NCBI GenBank assembly: GCA_023229175.1
Contig: JALNZV010000014.1
Location: 1-50,064 of the forward strand
From: Tissierellaceae bacterium
GTDB taxonomy: Bacteria; Bacillota; Clostridia; Tissierellales; Tissierellaceae
Direction: 5' to 3'
Length of the DNA stretch: 50,064 nucleotides
The notes beneath the pieces were generated by a model. It did not search any database and was not told the DNA's origin. It saw only the letters and a program-made list of their open reading frames with translations. Numbering within the stretch: position 1 is the stretch's first letter; each line of letters opens with the position of its first letter. This document shows positions 33,858 to 42,055 of the stretch, piece after piece. The translations under genes were made by a program, and so were the position numbers.

Positions 33858-34598
33858 TTATTTAATTGCTACGAAATTTATCCTTTCAGAATGAATCTTT
33901 GGATTGTCAAAGCTAAAGGCATCATAGTAATCTACGGTTCTAAATCCAGCTTTTTTAAGGCTAGATACTATTTCTTCTACGGTATAAGCTCTTTGCCTGT
34001 GCTCTTCGTCAAAACGAACATAATTAACACCATCTAAACCATGGAAAAACGTCAGATAAAAACTACTGATGTTGTTATTTTCATCAAATTGATTTTGCCA
34101 AGTGTAAAAAATACCTTTCCTGTCTTCGACAAATATATTATTCCCAATTATATTTTTTAATTTGTAGTAAGAATTAACATCAAATATAAATATACCATCA
34201 TCGTCCAAATGTTTCCACACATTATTAAAAGTTTTATTTAGGTTTTCTAAATCTGTTATATAATTTATGCTGTCGCAAACAGAGATAATAGCGTTAAACG
34301 ATTTATCAAAGTTAAAGTTTACCATATCTTGTTTTAATATTTTTACATTTTTAAATCTTCTCAGCTTTTCATAGGCCTTGGACAGCATGTCCGATGATAA
34401 ATCGAAACATGTCAATCTATATCCCCTATTCCCTAAAAAATACGAGAGATTTCCAGTGCCGCAGGCCATTTCCAATATGTTTTTTGGGATTATATTGTAC
34501 TTCATAAAAATTTCTTCTATATAATTAAACCACTTTTCATAGTCAAAGTCTCTCATTAAATCGTCATATAAATTTGCAAATTCACTGTAACTGTCCAT
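33858..34598 (-). CDS. class I SAM-dependent methyltransferase
   Basis: A 246-residue Rossmann-type methyltransferase. SAM motif I ILEMACGTGNLSYFLG (about 41-56), the acidic end of strand 2 LTCFDLSSDML and the DSINYI motif IV region are clear. Related Firmicute proteins are uncharacterised methyltransferases, of either small molecules or proteins. Its GGGGG ribosome binding site directly follows the stop codon of the SASP gene, with only ten bases between the genes, so it is probably co-transcribed with it. Substrate cannot be inferred. Confidence 0.87.
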   Translation of the reverse strand: MDSYSEFANLYDDLMRDFDYEKWFNYIEEIFMKYNIIPKNILEMACGTGNLSYFLGNRGYRLTCFDLSSDMLSKAYEKLRRFKNVKILKQDMVNFNFDKSFNAIISVCDSINYITDLENLNKTFNNVWKHLDDDGIFIFDVNSYYKLKNIIGNNIFVEDRKGIFYTWQNQFDENNNISSFYLTFFHGLDGVNYVRFDEEHRQRAYTVEEIVSSLKKAGFRTVDYYDAFSFDNPKIHSERINFVAIK

Positions 34599-34608
34599 AC
34601 CGTTCCCC

Positions 34609-34791
34609 CTACTGAATACTGTTTTTATTTCTCATTTCTCTTTTTCTCACAGTAATAAGGCCGCCTATTCTACCTGATTCTTTTGCGGTCAATGCACCCC
34701 AACCTTGTTCTTTTATTTTGTCCATTAAACCTAGTTCCTCTGCTATCTCGTATTTTAGCCTATATTCCAGAGTTTCCTTTTTCTTTTTCAT
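34609..34791 (-). CDS. small acid-soluble spore protein, alpha/beta type
   Basis: A 60-residue protein from ATG 34791, preceded by GGGAGGAAG. It contains the alpha/beta SASP signature: YEIAEELGL, which includes the germination-protease site (cleavage after Glu in E-I-A), and GWGALTAKESGRIGGLITVRK with the conserved AKxxGxIGG DNA-binding block. It coats spore DNA and protects it. It is shorter at the N-terminus than the main sspA/B proteins, resembling clostridial variants. A sigma-G-like promoter lies upstream. No terminator separates it from the methyltransferase gene. Confidence 0.92.
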   Translation of the reverse strand: MKKKKETLEYRLKYEIAEELGLMDKIKEQGWGALTAKESGRIGGLITVRKREMRNKNSIQ

Positions 34792-34809
34792 CGAACTTCC
34801 TCCCATCTA

Positions 34810-34839
34810 TATTATTGGAAGAAGTTCTCCATTTTATTC
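34810..34839 (-). promoter_or_regulatory. possible sigma-G promoter of the SASP gene
   Basis: Minus-strand AGAATA (core GAATA at 34835-34839) and AATAATA (34810-34816), 18-base spacer. It resembles sigma-G consensus with one mismatch in each box and begins at the stop of the CPBP gene. Weaker than the ytxC candidate. Confidence 0.4.
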
Positions 34840-35757
34840 TCAAAGAAAAAATAGTTTGACGTTGATTATGATAAATAGTGCTATGACAAAGACGACAGGT
34901 AAAAAATGAGACAACCTTACTTCTTTTTTTCTACGTATTTGCATTTGCTCTTCTATGTTTATGTGACCCCGTGGCAGTTTTTTAAATAACTTTATTACAA
35001 TTAAAACTGATACATAGGCAACTGTCCCCATGGCAATAAGTAAAACTGTCATCTGCGAATTATTTGGCATTACATCTACAGGAATATCTTGTAATTGATT
35101 TTGTGCATTTCCTGCAATATAGCTTATGGTCATAGCTATTCCATTGCTAAAGGCATGACCCAATATTGAAGCAAATATGGAATTTGTTTTATGTGCCATC
35201 AATGCCAAAATCAATCCTAAAAACATGGGGCCCAATAGGTTTTGCAAATTTAAATGAAATATTCCAAAGAGCAACGACGAATAAATTATAGACCTTTTTG
35301 TCCCCATATTTTCATACGCTCTCATAATTGTACCCCTGAACATTATTTCTTCACATATTCCAGGAGACAAGGCTATGACAAATAAGCTTAACAAATATGT
35401 TTTTGGCTCCTGTGGAATTGGCAAAGGGCTTGGAACTACATTTCCTATACTGTTTAATACAAATATGACAATAGTATTTAAAAAAACGGCAACGGGATAA
35501 GTAAATACGATAATTAATCCTATATATATACCTTGTTTAAATGTTAATTTATTTAGTCTTAACGTATGCTTAAGGGAGTATCCCCTTAGTTTCAAATATA
35601 GAATATTTGGAAGCAGTATTATTATATATTCTGTAATTAGTAAACCCGAATATATTTCTCTACTTTGGACAATAGAGCCAAGAAATAATAATGCTAGACC
35701 CAATAAAAAGTATATTATGTTTGCTTCCAGTATAGAAGGCCTATCAAATTCATTCAT
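34840..35757 (-). CDS. CPBP-family intramembrane metalloprotease
   Basis: The start is ATG 35757 (MNEFDRPSILEAN), preceded by AAGGGGTG, giving 305 residues with about eight membrane segments. The CPBP (Abi, CAAX protease and bacteriocin-processing) motifs are present: CEEIMFRG (EExxxR, about 168-175), FHLNLQNLLG (about 200, His ligand) and the later HAFSNGIAM (His-Asn). These bind a metal within the membrane. Members process peptides or act in immunity to bacteriocins; nothing nearby defines a substrate. Two hairpins lie between it and hpt. Confidence 0.88.
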   Translation of the reverse strand: MNEFDRPSILEANIIYFLLGLALLFLGSIVQSREIYSGLLITEYIIILLPNILYLKLRGYSLKHTLRLNKLTFKQGIYIGLIIVFTYPVAVFLNTIVIFVLNSIGNVVPSPLPIPQEPKTYLLSLFVIALSPGICEEIMFRGTIMRAYENMGTKRSIIYSSLLFGIFHLNLQNLLGPMFLGLILALMAHKTNSIFASILGHAFSNGIAMTISYIAGNAQNQLQDIPVDVMPNNSQMTVLLIAMGTVAYVSVLIVIKLFKKLPRGHINIEEQMQIRRKKEVRLSHFLPVVFVIALFIIINVKLFFL

Positions 35758-35779
35758 AAAAACACCCCTTAACGAAATA

Positions 35780-35842
35780 AAACAGCAGGACGTTTCTCGC
35801 TGTTTCATTCTAATAAATTCACCTACGGTTACCCGCAGGTGA
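35780..35842 (-). terminator. two hairpins between hpt and the CPBP gene
   Basis: Minus-strand order: first a stem TCACCT/AGGTGA continued by CGG/CCG around a 4-base loop (35819-35842) with a weak T-rich tail (ATTTATT), then AAACAGC/GCTGTTT with a 12-base loop (35780-35805) followed by TATTTC. Together they could end hpt transcription or attenuate the CPBP gene. Confidence 0.5.
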
Positions 35843-35846
35843 GATT

Positions 35847-36371
35847 TTAATCAAATGTAAAAATATAAGGTATATTTCTGTAATAATCACCATAATTAAG
35901 TCCATATCCTACAATAAAAACATCTGGTATACTAAATCCTACAAACTTTGGATTAATATCGACTCTTCTCCTGCTAGGCTTATCCAACATTACACATATT
36001 TCAATAGAGTTTGGGTTTTTCAAATCTAATGTCTCTTTTACTTTTTTTAATGTAAAACCAGAATCTATTATATCATCTACTATTAATATATCTCTTCCCT
36101 CTGCATTTGTACGTATATCATGTACAATTTCCACATTACCAGAGGACATTTCTTCGTGCCCATAACTGGCAGTAGTCATAAAATCAACTTCTACGGGAAT
36201 AGACAATTCCCTCACTAAATCAGCTGTAAATATGAAGCTCCCCCTAAGTAACGATATCACTAAAAGGTTTTTTTTCCTGTACTTTTCTGAAATAATTTCG
36301 CCCAATTCCTTGATTCTAGTGCTAATGTCTCCCCTGCTATATAATATCTTTTCTTTTTTGCTGCCATTCAA
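35847..36371 (-). CDS. hpt: hypoxanthine phosphoribosyltransferase
   Basis: A 174-residue purine-salvage enzyme. The PRPP-binding loop ILIVDDIIDSGFTL (about 103-116), VISLLRGSFIF and DFMTTASYG are diagnostic. It converts hypoxanthine or guanine plus PRPP to IMP or GMP. The start is TTG 36371 (MNGSKKEK), with AAAGGAG nine bases upstream; no ATG is available in frame. It follows a 46-aa membrane ORF by 15 bases. Confidence 0.94.
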   Translation of the reverse strand: MNGSKKEKILYSRGDISTRIKELGEIISEKYRKKNLLVISLLRGSFIFTADLVRELSIPVEVDFMTTASYGHEEMSSGNVEIVHDIRTNAEGRDILIVDDIIDSGFTLKKVKETLDLKNPNSIEICVMLDKPSRRRVDINPKFVGFSIPDVFIVGYGLNYGDYYRNIPYIFTFD

Positions 36372-36386
36372 CTATATTCTCTCCTT

Positions 36387-36527
36387 TCATCTTGTGTTTA
36401 TATCACTTGGGTTTCTTAATAATATCCTTCGAATATCCCTCAATTCCTTTAAAATTTGGTTGAGGGTATATTGGATGCTCACTAATATTATCAACATTAT
36501 AGCACTAAAAATCAATTTTGTATCCAT
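36387..36527 (-). CDS. 46-aa single-pass membrane protein
   Basis: An ORF starting ATG 36527 with AAAGGATAAATT in front and ending TGA at 36387. Its product begins MDTKLIFSAIMLIILVSIQY, a hydrophobic segment of about 17 residues, then an amphipathic charged stretch (LKELRDIRRILLRN). It sits tightly between the SSB-like gene (about 25 bases) and hpt (15 bases), which argues for real translation. The family is unknown. Topology is probably N-out with a cytoplasmic basic tail. Confidence 0.6.
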   Translation of the reverse strand: MDTKLIFSAIMLIILVSIQYTLNQILKELRDIRRILLRNPSDINTR

Positions 36528-36551
36528 AATTTATCCTTTCATTAAATAATT

Positions 36552-37226
36552 TTATCCTTCGAGTTCATATGTTTCCAATCTATTGTTGTCATTTTCAATA
36601 TATTCAAGTTTTGATACTGATACTTCAAATGCGACCTTTGTTTCTATTTCTCCTGATGGGTACTTTTTTTGATATTCTCTGCTTTGAATCCTGCCCCATA
36701 ATTTAATATGGTCCCCTACTATCATATTTTCACAAAAGCGTGCATTTCTTCCCCATGCAATACAGGGAATGTAATCTGATTTATTGTATGCACGATTTAC
36801 TGCTACCAATACATCTGTAATTTCTCTGCCAAATGGAGTCGTCCTATATATTGGTTTCTTACATATATACCCATCCAAGAAAATTTCATTTGGCTTTTTT
36901 AAAACTTCTGATAATTCTTCTTCTTCAGGTACATAAATATCCTTTGCAAAAATAGTCAATATAAGTCTATTGCTATTTCCCACATACCTATTATAGGATC
37001 TAAGTTGTCCCTCTATTATAACATATTGCCCTGGATATAAGTCAATATTTACCATAAGCCTTTCAGAAACTGTAATAGGTAACATATCCGTTGAATCGCT
37101 TAACCTGGGTACCTCCAATTTAATAGTGTAAAAACCTTCCCCATACATTTCATGGCTAAAAGTTTTTTCCCCCCTTATTTTCCCAACCAACCTTACGGTA
37201 TTTGTTTCTTTTGTTTTATCTGTCAT
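36552..37226 (-). CDS. tandem OB-fold single-stranded DNA-binding-like protein
   Basis: A 224-residue protein with two SSB-type OB folds: residues about 8-95 (VRLVGKIRGEKTFSHE, QYVIIEGQLRSYNR) and about 110-215 (FLDGYICKKPIYRTTPFGREITDV, HIKLWGRIQSREYQKKYPSG). The second half carries the clearest SSB motifs. There is no acidic DDDIPF-type tail, so it is not the replicative SSB. Similar proteins occur in Clostridia with unknown roles. GGAGTGG precedes the ATG. It leads a cluster with the 46-aa ORF and hpt. Confidence 0.8.
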   Translation of the reverse strand: MTDKTKETNTVRLVGKIRGEKTFSHEMYGEGFYTIKLEVPRLSDSTDMLPITVSERLMVNIDLYPGQYVIIEGQLRSYNRYVGNSNRLILTIFAKDIYVPEEEELSEVLKKPNEIFLDGYICKKPIYRTTPFGREITDVLVAVNRAYNKSDYIPCIAWGRNARFCENMIVGDHIKLWGRIQSREYQKKYPSGEIETKVAFEVSVSKLEYIENDNNRLETYELEG

Positions 37227-37400
37227 CGGTCATCCACTCCTATTCATATGTTATTTTAATCTATATCTAATATATTCTAGTAGGAGAATGAATATAACAA
37301 AAATAAATAATAGATATAGAAATTGTCATTTGGTATATATCTATTATTAGACATAAAATTAGAAAGTCCTGCTTATTTTTAAATATTTGTTAAATTTTCC

Positions 37401-38057
37401 TCAACTTTTTTTTAACAACTTATTTTCTCTACTGGATTTTGAGAATTCTGTAGTCACTATATCCATCCCTAGAATCAAACAACAAGTAATGACTGCTATG
37501 GCAGAATAAATATCGATTTTGACCATGTCCATTTTTATGGTCAATTCAAAAGGTTCTATTACTTCTTCCTCAATGGTTTTTATTTCTCTTTGAAAGCAGA
37601 TATTCATCTCCAATAAATCTTGACTGTTGAAACTAGAGGGGGTTATGGTGGCTTTGCTATTAAATCCATAGGTTATAATGATTGACTTTATATTATCATC
37701 CAATAGCTTATTCCATTTATCTCCATCGCTATTTACTATAAAATATTGAGTTTTACTAACAATCCTTTTTAACACATCTTCCCCGTAGCTTTCTATGTAT
37801 GGGAACGTAAGGAGTAGAATATCAAAGTCTATGCCCAATTCCTCCACTGCCCTAATGTTTTCCGGTCTAATGTTTACAATTATTGGAATACTTTTATCAC
37901 CGCAAAATATCGATATTGTCTTCGGTGAGTTCTCATATAAGGTGTAATAATTGCATAATGATAGTATCTCTTTTAGTAAACTGTATGTGGAATCACCCTC
38001 AGAGCTGTCTATTATTCCAATGAATACTGTTTTCCTATATTTCACTATATCCCTCAT
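37401..38057 (-). CDS. degenerate Mur-ligase-like protein
   Basis: A 218-residue protein just downstream of the PdaB-like gene. Its arrangement follows Mur ligases: an N-terminal strand where the P-loop should be (IGIIDSSEGDST instead of GTNGKTT), a central DILLLTFPYIESYGED block, FIVNSDGDKW like VVNxDD, IIITYGFNSKATITPSS, and IDIYSAIAVITC like the NxxNxxAA helix. The ATP-binding lysine and central region are missing, so ligase activity is not expected. It may be a regulatory or binding relative. ATG 38057 abuts AAAGG; GTG 38045 has better spacing after GATGAGGG. The family call is inference from layout. Confidence 0.55.
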   Translation of the reverse strand: MRDIVKYRKTVFIGIIDSSEGDSTYSLLKEILSLCNYYTLYENSPKTISIFCGDKSIPIIVNIRPENIRAVEELGIDFDILLLTFPYIESYGEDVLKRIVSKTQYFIVNSDGDKWNKLLDDNIKSIIITYGFNSKATITPSSFNSQDLLEMNICFQREIKTIEEEVIEPFELTIKMDMVKIDIYSAIAVITCCLILGMDIVTTEFSKSSRENKLLKKS

Positions 38058-38064
38058 CCTTTTT

Positions 38065-38832
38065 CTATTTTGTGTTTATTTGTCTCCCTGTATTGTCCAT
38101 CATATAATCCTCCCTGTAGATTAATTCTGAAATTGGCACAATTTCATATCCCGACTCTTGCAATCTCTCTATTACTATGGGCAGGTATTCTTCGATATAT
38201 TTTGCATTGTTGTGAAATAATACTATGGAACCATTCCTTACATTTCTTGTCACTCTATCAACTACAGGCTGGGAGCCTAATTCCTTCCAATCCAATGAAT
38301 CAACATCCCATTGTATTGGATAATATCCCTCTTCCTCACATGTTTGTATTAAAAGGTCATTGTAGTCACCAAATGGCGGCCTGAAAAGTATGGGCTTTTT
38401 CCCCGTCAATTCTACAATTTTATCTCCCGTCGTATTTATTTCTTCTAATATCTTTTCTTTGCTTAATTGACTCATATTTGGATGGGTAGTAGAATGATTG
38501 CCTACATCGTGGCCTCGTCTAGCTATTTCCTTTACATCCTCCGGATATTTATCTATCCAAAATCCCACGAGGAAGAAGGTGCTTTTAATATTGTATTTAT
38601 CTAGTGTATCCAAAATAAAAGGGGTGTATTCATGTCCCCATGCAGCATCAAAGCTAACGGATATCTTTTTTTCAGAAGTTTCTACACTATAAATAGGCAA
38701 TTCCTTTGTAGGTAAAAAGACCTCTGCTATGTTTCCAGTTGTTATTACAGAAACGTAAACTAATGATACTAAGGCTATACAAAGGACTATTAATAATCTT
38801 ATTGTAATACCATTTTTGTAATACGACCTCAT
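38065..38832 (-). CDS. PdaB-like polysaccharide deacetylase
   Basis: A 255-residue protein with an N-terminal signal anchor (about 12-33) and a NodB-fold domain. Motifs: SFDAAWG (Asp62; the second Asp of the usual DD is Ala, as in PdaB-type proteins), GNHSTTHPNM (His113 and His117, metal ligands), RPPFGDYN and IVLFHNN. PdaB-type proteins act in spore cortex or cell wall modification. GGGAGGGAG precedes the ATG. It ends seven bases before the Mur-ligase-like gene, so they form a pair. Confidence 0.87.
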   Translation of the reverse strand: MRSYYKNGITIRLLIVLCIALVSLVYVSVITTGNIAEVFLPTKELPIYSVETSEKKISVSFDAAWGHEYTPFILDTLDKYNIKSTFFLVGFWIDKYPEDVKEIARRGHDVGNHSTTHPNMSQLSKEKILEEINTTGDKIVELTGKKPILFRPPFGDYNDLLIQTCEEEGYYPIQWDVDSLDWKELGSQPVVDRVTRNVRNGSIVLFHNNAKYIEEYLPIVIERLQESGYEIVPISELIYREDYMMDNTGRQINTK

Positions 38833-38897
38833 TTCGCTCCCTCCCTGTTTCCTATATATATAATTTATTCCTTAGGAAAATATTTATTACATACAAA

Positions 38898-38925
38898 AGT
38901 ACCTAGCATAAATTTGCTAGGTACT
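38898..38925 (-). terminator. intrinsic terminator after the lipoprotein deacetylase gene
   Basis: AGTACCTAGCA and TGCTAGGTACT form an 11-bp stem with a 6-base loop, followed by TTTTGTATG on the minus strand. It lies 31 bases past the stop of the upstream gene. Confidence 0.78.
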
Positions 38926-38955
38926 CTTAAAACCTTTTCCTATTTGGCCTCTATC

Positions 38956-40080
38956 TTATTTTTCATATATATATAATTCTTTCTCTCCTATCTTTTCTAA
39001 GTCTATTAAATCTGCCATAAACTCAGGAATTGTGATTATTTCCTTCACTCCATCTGAAATATATCTTTTTTGAGGATTTTTTTCAAAATGCTCTAGCCAA
39101 TTATAAAGCCCTACATTGTCAACTTTCATTTCAGATGCCCTTATTCTAGGTAGGGATAGGGGATTGAATTTAGACGTTATGGGTGATGGTGCAGGATTCC
39201 ACCCTACATTTAAAATGGCAACATTTTTATAGCTTGTGCCATCGTATATACCTTCCTCTAAGTACATTTCCAAGTTCTCATTACTTGGCCTTTCTCCATA
39301 GCATAATGCATACGTGCTTAGTTTATATTCGGGTAATATGTCCTCTATGACTTTTATTTGCTTGCCTATTACTTCTTGTATTGTTTCCTTATCATCTATA
39401 TTTTTCACACTTCTATGGTCTATGGTGTGATTGCCTATATCGTACCCGTTTTCCACTAAAAAACTTAATTTGAATTCAAGATACTCTTTCTGTCTAAAGG
39501 GATTATTTCCGAACACAAAAAATGTGGCTGTCGTTCCAAAGTCTGGATAATCTTTCTTAAATTTTTCCAGTATTCCAACGGCAGAATCTGGATCGATAAT
39601 TTTTTCTCCCTCTTCATCCAAGATTATTCTAAAGTTATTTTCATTACCATCGTCAAAAGTAAGGACTACTGGAGTCGTCCCCGCTTCTATATCTATATTG
39701 TTATTTACATAATCTTTAAGACTGATAGCTCTATACCCCTTGTCATATAAGATTTTTAAGTCCTTCCTTAAATTGTCAGGAGTCCTTGTCCACTCCGCTT
39801 CCTCTTCTCCAATATTGTGATACATTAAAATCATTACATCCCCTGCTTCATTGGGTTCTAAGGACAAATCTATATCGTCTTTTAAATCTCTCTCTACTAT
39901 ATCTATTTCTATATCAACATCGCTTTTCTCACCTACATCTTTTTCGACTTCTTCACTCTGATTAAGGTCCATAGGCAGGCTTGCATCGAAGGTTTCATCT
40001 GCCTTGTTTCCTTTACATCCCATGGCTGTAAATAATACTAAAGTTGATAAAATAATAATTAACTGTACTTTTGTTTTCAT
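38956..40080 (-). CDS. lipoprotein with polysaccharide deacetylase domain
   Basis: A 374-residue protein with a lipoprotein signal (LVLFTAMGC, lipidated Cys22) and an acidic linker (about 25-75), so it is anchored outside the membrane. The NodB-type domain starts at MILMYHNIG and has VVLTFDDGNENNF (catalytic DD intact), TATFFVFGNNPF and DIGNHTIDHRSV (two His metal ligands). A PgaB-like role, removing acetyl groups from a surface polysaccharide or peptidoglycan, is the family default. AGGGGAG precedes the ATG. It is transcribed alone, divergent from the DUF4364 gene. Confidence 0.88.
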   Translation of the reverse strand: MKTKVQLIIILSTLVLFTAMGCKGNKADETFDASLPMDLNQSEEVEKDVGEKSDVDIEIDIVERDLKDDIDLSLEPNEAGDVMILMYHNIGEEEAEWTRTPDNLRKDLKILYDKGYRAISLKDYVNNNIDIEAGTTPVVLTFDDGNENNFRIILDEEGEKIIDPDSAVGILEKFKKDYPDFGTTATFFVFGNNPFRQKEYLEFKLSFLVENGYDIGNHTIDHRSVKNIDDKETIQEVIGKQIKVIEDILPEYKLSTYALCYGERPSNENLEMYLEEGIYDGTSYKNVAILNVGWNPAPSPITSKFNPLSLPRIRASEMKVDNVGLYNWLEHFEKNPQKRYISDGVKEIITIPEFMADLIDLEKIGEKELYIYEK

Positions 40081-40142
40081 TTCTGTCTCCCCTATTATGA
40101 TTTTTATATTATATACAGTATACTATAAAAAAAGAGAAGATG

Positions 40143-40151
40143 TGTTATAAT
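40143..40151 (+). promoter_or_regulatory. extended -10 promoter of the DUF4364 gene
   Basis: Plus-strand TGTTATAAT, an extended -10, 32 bases before the start codon at 40183. No convincing -35. Confidence 0.5.
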
Positions 40152-40182
40152 AAATTATAAATATATATAGGGGGAGTGAAAA

Positions 40183-40710
40183 ATGTTTATTGAAAACACT
40201 GAAGAACTGGCACAGAATAAATTATTATTATTATATATAATTAAATCAGGTTCGTTTAATAATGCAGAACTAGGGGAATTTGTTCTCAAAAAAAATTATA
40301 TGGACTATTTTTCAATACAGCAATATCTTTCTGAATTGATTGACTCCAATTTTATTATTAAAACTAATATTGAGGGTAAAGAAATCTATTCATTGCTGGA
40401 GAAGGGCAATATGACCTTATCGTATTTTCAGGATAGAATACCTCCTTCGGTCAAAGAAGAATTAACAATAGAGTTTGGTAAGTTTCAAAGAAAAAAGGAA
40501 CTTGAAGCACAAATAATAGCAGAATATTTTCCAAAAGAAAATGGGCAGTTTATTATTAACCTAAAGTTAGTAGAAAACGATGAAACCTTATTCAGCATAT
40601 ATTTTGACGTGGCATCAAAAGAACAGGCGGATTTAATATGTACTAGCTGGAAAACCAATACAGATGCAATATATAAAGGGATAATGGACGTCCTTATAAG
40701 CAATATATAA
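40183..40710 (+). CDS. DUF4364-family winged-helix protein
   Basis: A 175-residue protein matching the clostridial DUF4364 family. The N-terminal 85 residues form a winged helix-turn-helix (LLLLYIIKSGSFNNAELGEFV, then YFSIQQYLSELIDSNFI), with a C-terminal alpha/beta domain (ENGQFIINLKLVENDETLFSIYFDVAS). It probably binds DNA, but no target is known. AGGGGGAG precedes the ATG. It is one of three plus-strand genes and is flanked by the oppositely oriented lipoprotein and folC genes. Confidence 0.85.
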   Translation: MFIENTEELAQNKLLLLYIIKSGSFNNAELGEFVLKKNYMDYFSIQQYLSELIDSNFIIKTNIEGKEIYSLLEKGNMTLSYFQDRIPPSVKEELTIEFGKFQRKKELEAQIIAEYFPKENGQFIINLKLVENDETLFSIYFDVASKEQADLICTSWKTNTDAIYKGIMDVLISNI

Positions 40711-40738
40711 ATCCAATGGAATATTCTCCATTGGATTT
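40709..40738. terminator. bidirectional terminator between the DUF4364 gene and folC
   Basis: AAATCCAATGGA and TCCATTGGATTT form a perfect 12-bp stem with a 6-base loop. It lies between the convergent ends at 40710 and 40753. The tails are only moderately T-rich. Confidence 0.78.
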
Positions 40739-40752
40739 ATAACTTTCTATTA

Positions 40753-42045
40753 TTATGATGATTTTAATATCTTTCTAGCCTGTCCCATTAAATAAAGGGA
40801 GCCTCCAACTACTAGTATATCCTCTTCTCTAGTTAGCTCTAGGCCAATTTCTATGGCCTTTTGCAAATCTTGCTCGATTATAACAGATTTATTATATTTT
40901 AATATTTTCTCTCCTAAAACTTCTGCCTCTAATTTTCTGCTCATATCAACTTCTGTCACTATGATTTTATCAGCCAATGATGCAATTTCTTCAATCATAT
41001 GAGGGACATCCTTATCCCTTAAAATTGCAATGCACAGTATTAATCTGCTGTAATTAAACATTTTAATTGCCTTTTTTAGCTGTATCATTCCCTGCAAATT
41101 ATGGGCACCATCTAATAAAATGGTAGGTTTTCTTTTTATGACCTCAAGCCTTCCAGGCCATCTAGTTTCCTTTAATCCCCTTTTAATTTTATCATCTGAT
41201 ATTTGCAGAAGATTTCTTTCTCTTAGGATTAGGATTGTAGTCAGTGCCAAGGCGGCATTGTATATTTGGTATTCCCCGACCATGGATATCTCAATATCCT
41301 TTATATGGTTGTCTCCATAGATAAAATCAAATATGCTTCCAGCATTTGAGATTTCTTTAATTGCTATGTTTTCCATTGGACATTTGTAAAATCTAGTATT
41401 TTTTTCCTTTGCAGCACTTATTAGAATATCCTCCACATTTTCCTTTTGTGGATGGGATATTGCTATGGAGCCTTCCTTTATAATTCCTGACTTTTCAAAA
41501 GCAATCTCTTCAATAGTAGAGCCCAATACATCGACATGATCGTAGTCTATGGTAGTAAATACTGAAGCCATGGGCGATGTAATGACGTTAGTTGAATCAT
41601 TTTTCCCTCCGAGACCCACTTCCAAGATTAAATAATCAATATCTTCTTCTTTGAAATGCATAAACCCTAAAGCTGTTAAAATATCAAAAGTTGTAGGGTT
41701 CCCCATTTCTTGGGACTTCATGATATCAATTTTATCCACAATTGCAGAAAATAATCTAGAAAAATCTTCATCAGAAATATCTATTCCATTTACCTTTATA
41801 GACTCATTTATTTTATCCATATAAGGTGAAGTAAATAATCCTACTTTATATCCACCATTAATTAGAATATTATTCAAATAACTGGAGGTGGAACCTTTTC
41901 CATTGGTTCCACCTATATGAATAATTTTTAAATTTCTTTGAGGGTTGCCCAATAAATCTAAAAGCTTGCCTATGGCCTCAACCCCAAATTTAGACCCCAA
42001 TTTATCGGTCTCCTTTAGATATTCCACTACTTTCTGATATTTCAT
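40753..42045 (-). CDS. folC: folylpolyglutamate synthase / dihydrofolate synthase
   Basis: A 430-residue Mur-family ligase adding glutamate to folates. P-loop IGGTNGKGSTSS (about 43-53), TTIDYDHVDVLGST, FEKSGIIKEG and the C-terminal LLDGAHNLQGM are all intact. It acts in the cytoplasm. GGTGGGA precedes the ATG. It follows valS by ten bases, the conserved valS-folC order of Firmicutes, and is therefore under the valS T-box. Confidence 0.96.
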   Translation of the reverse strand: MKYQKVVEYLKETDKLGSKFGVEAIGKLLDLLGNPQRNLKIIHIGGTNGKGSTSSYLNNILINGGYKVGLFTSPYMDKINESIKVNGIDISDEDFSRLFSAIVDKIDIMKSQEMGNPTTFDILTALGFMHFKEEDIDYLILEVGLGGKNDSTNVITSPMASVFTTIDYDHVDVLGSTIEEIAFEKSGIIKEGSIAISHPQKENVEDILISAAKEKNTRFYKCPMENIAIKEISNAGSIFDFIYGDNHIKDIEISMVGEYQIYNAALALTTILILRERNLLQISDDKIKRGLKETRWPGRLEVIKRKPTILLDGAHNLQGMIQLKKAIKMFNYSRLILCIAILRDKDVPHMIEEIASLADKIIVTEVDMSRKLEAEVLGEKILKYNKSVIIEQDLQKAIEIGLELTREEDILVVGGSLYLMGQARKILKSS

Positions 42046-42055
42046 ATTCCCACCA

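Noticed and set aside
37288..37350. 20-codon plus-strand ORF upstream of the SSB-like gene, with AGGAGA just before the ATG
   Set aside because: Spacing to the ATG is only one base, the sequence is low-complexity AT-rich and nothing supports translation.
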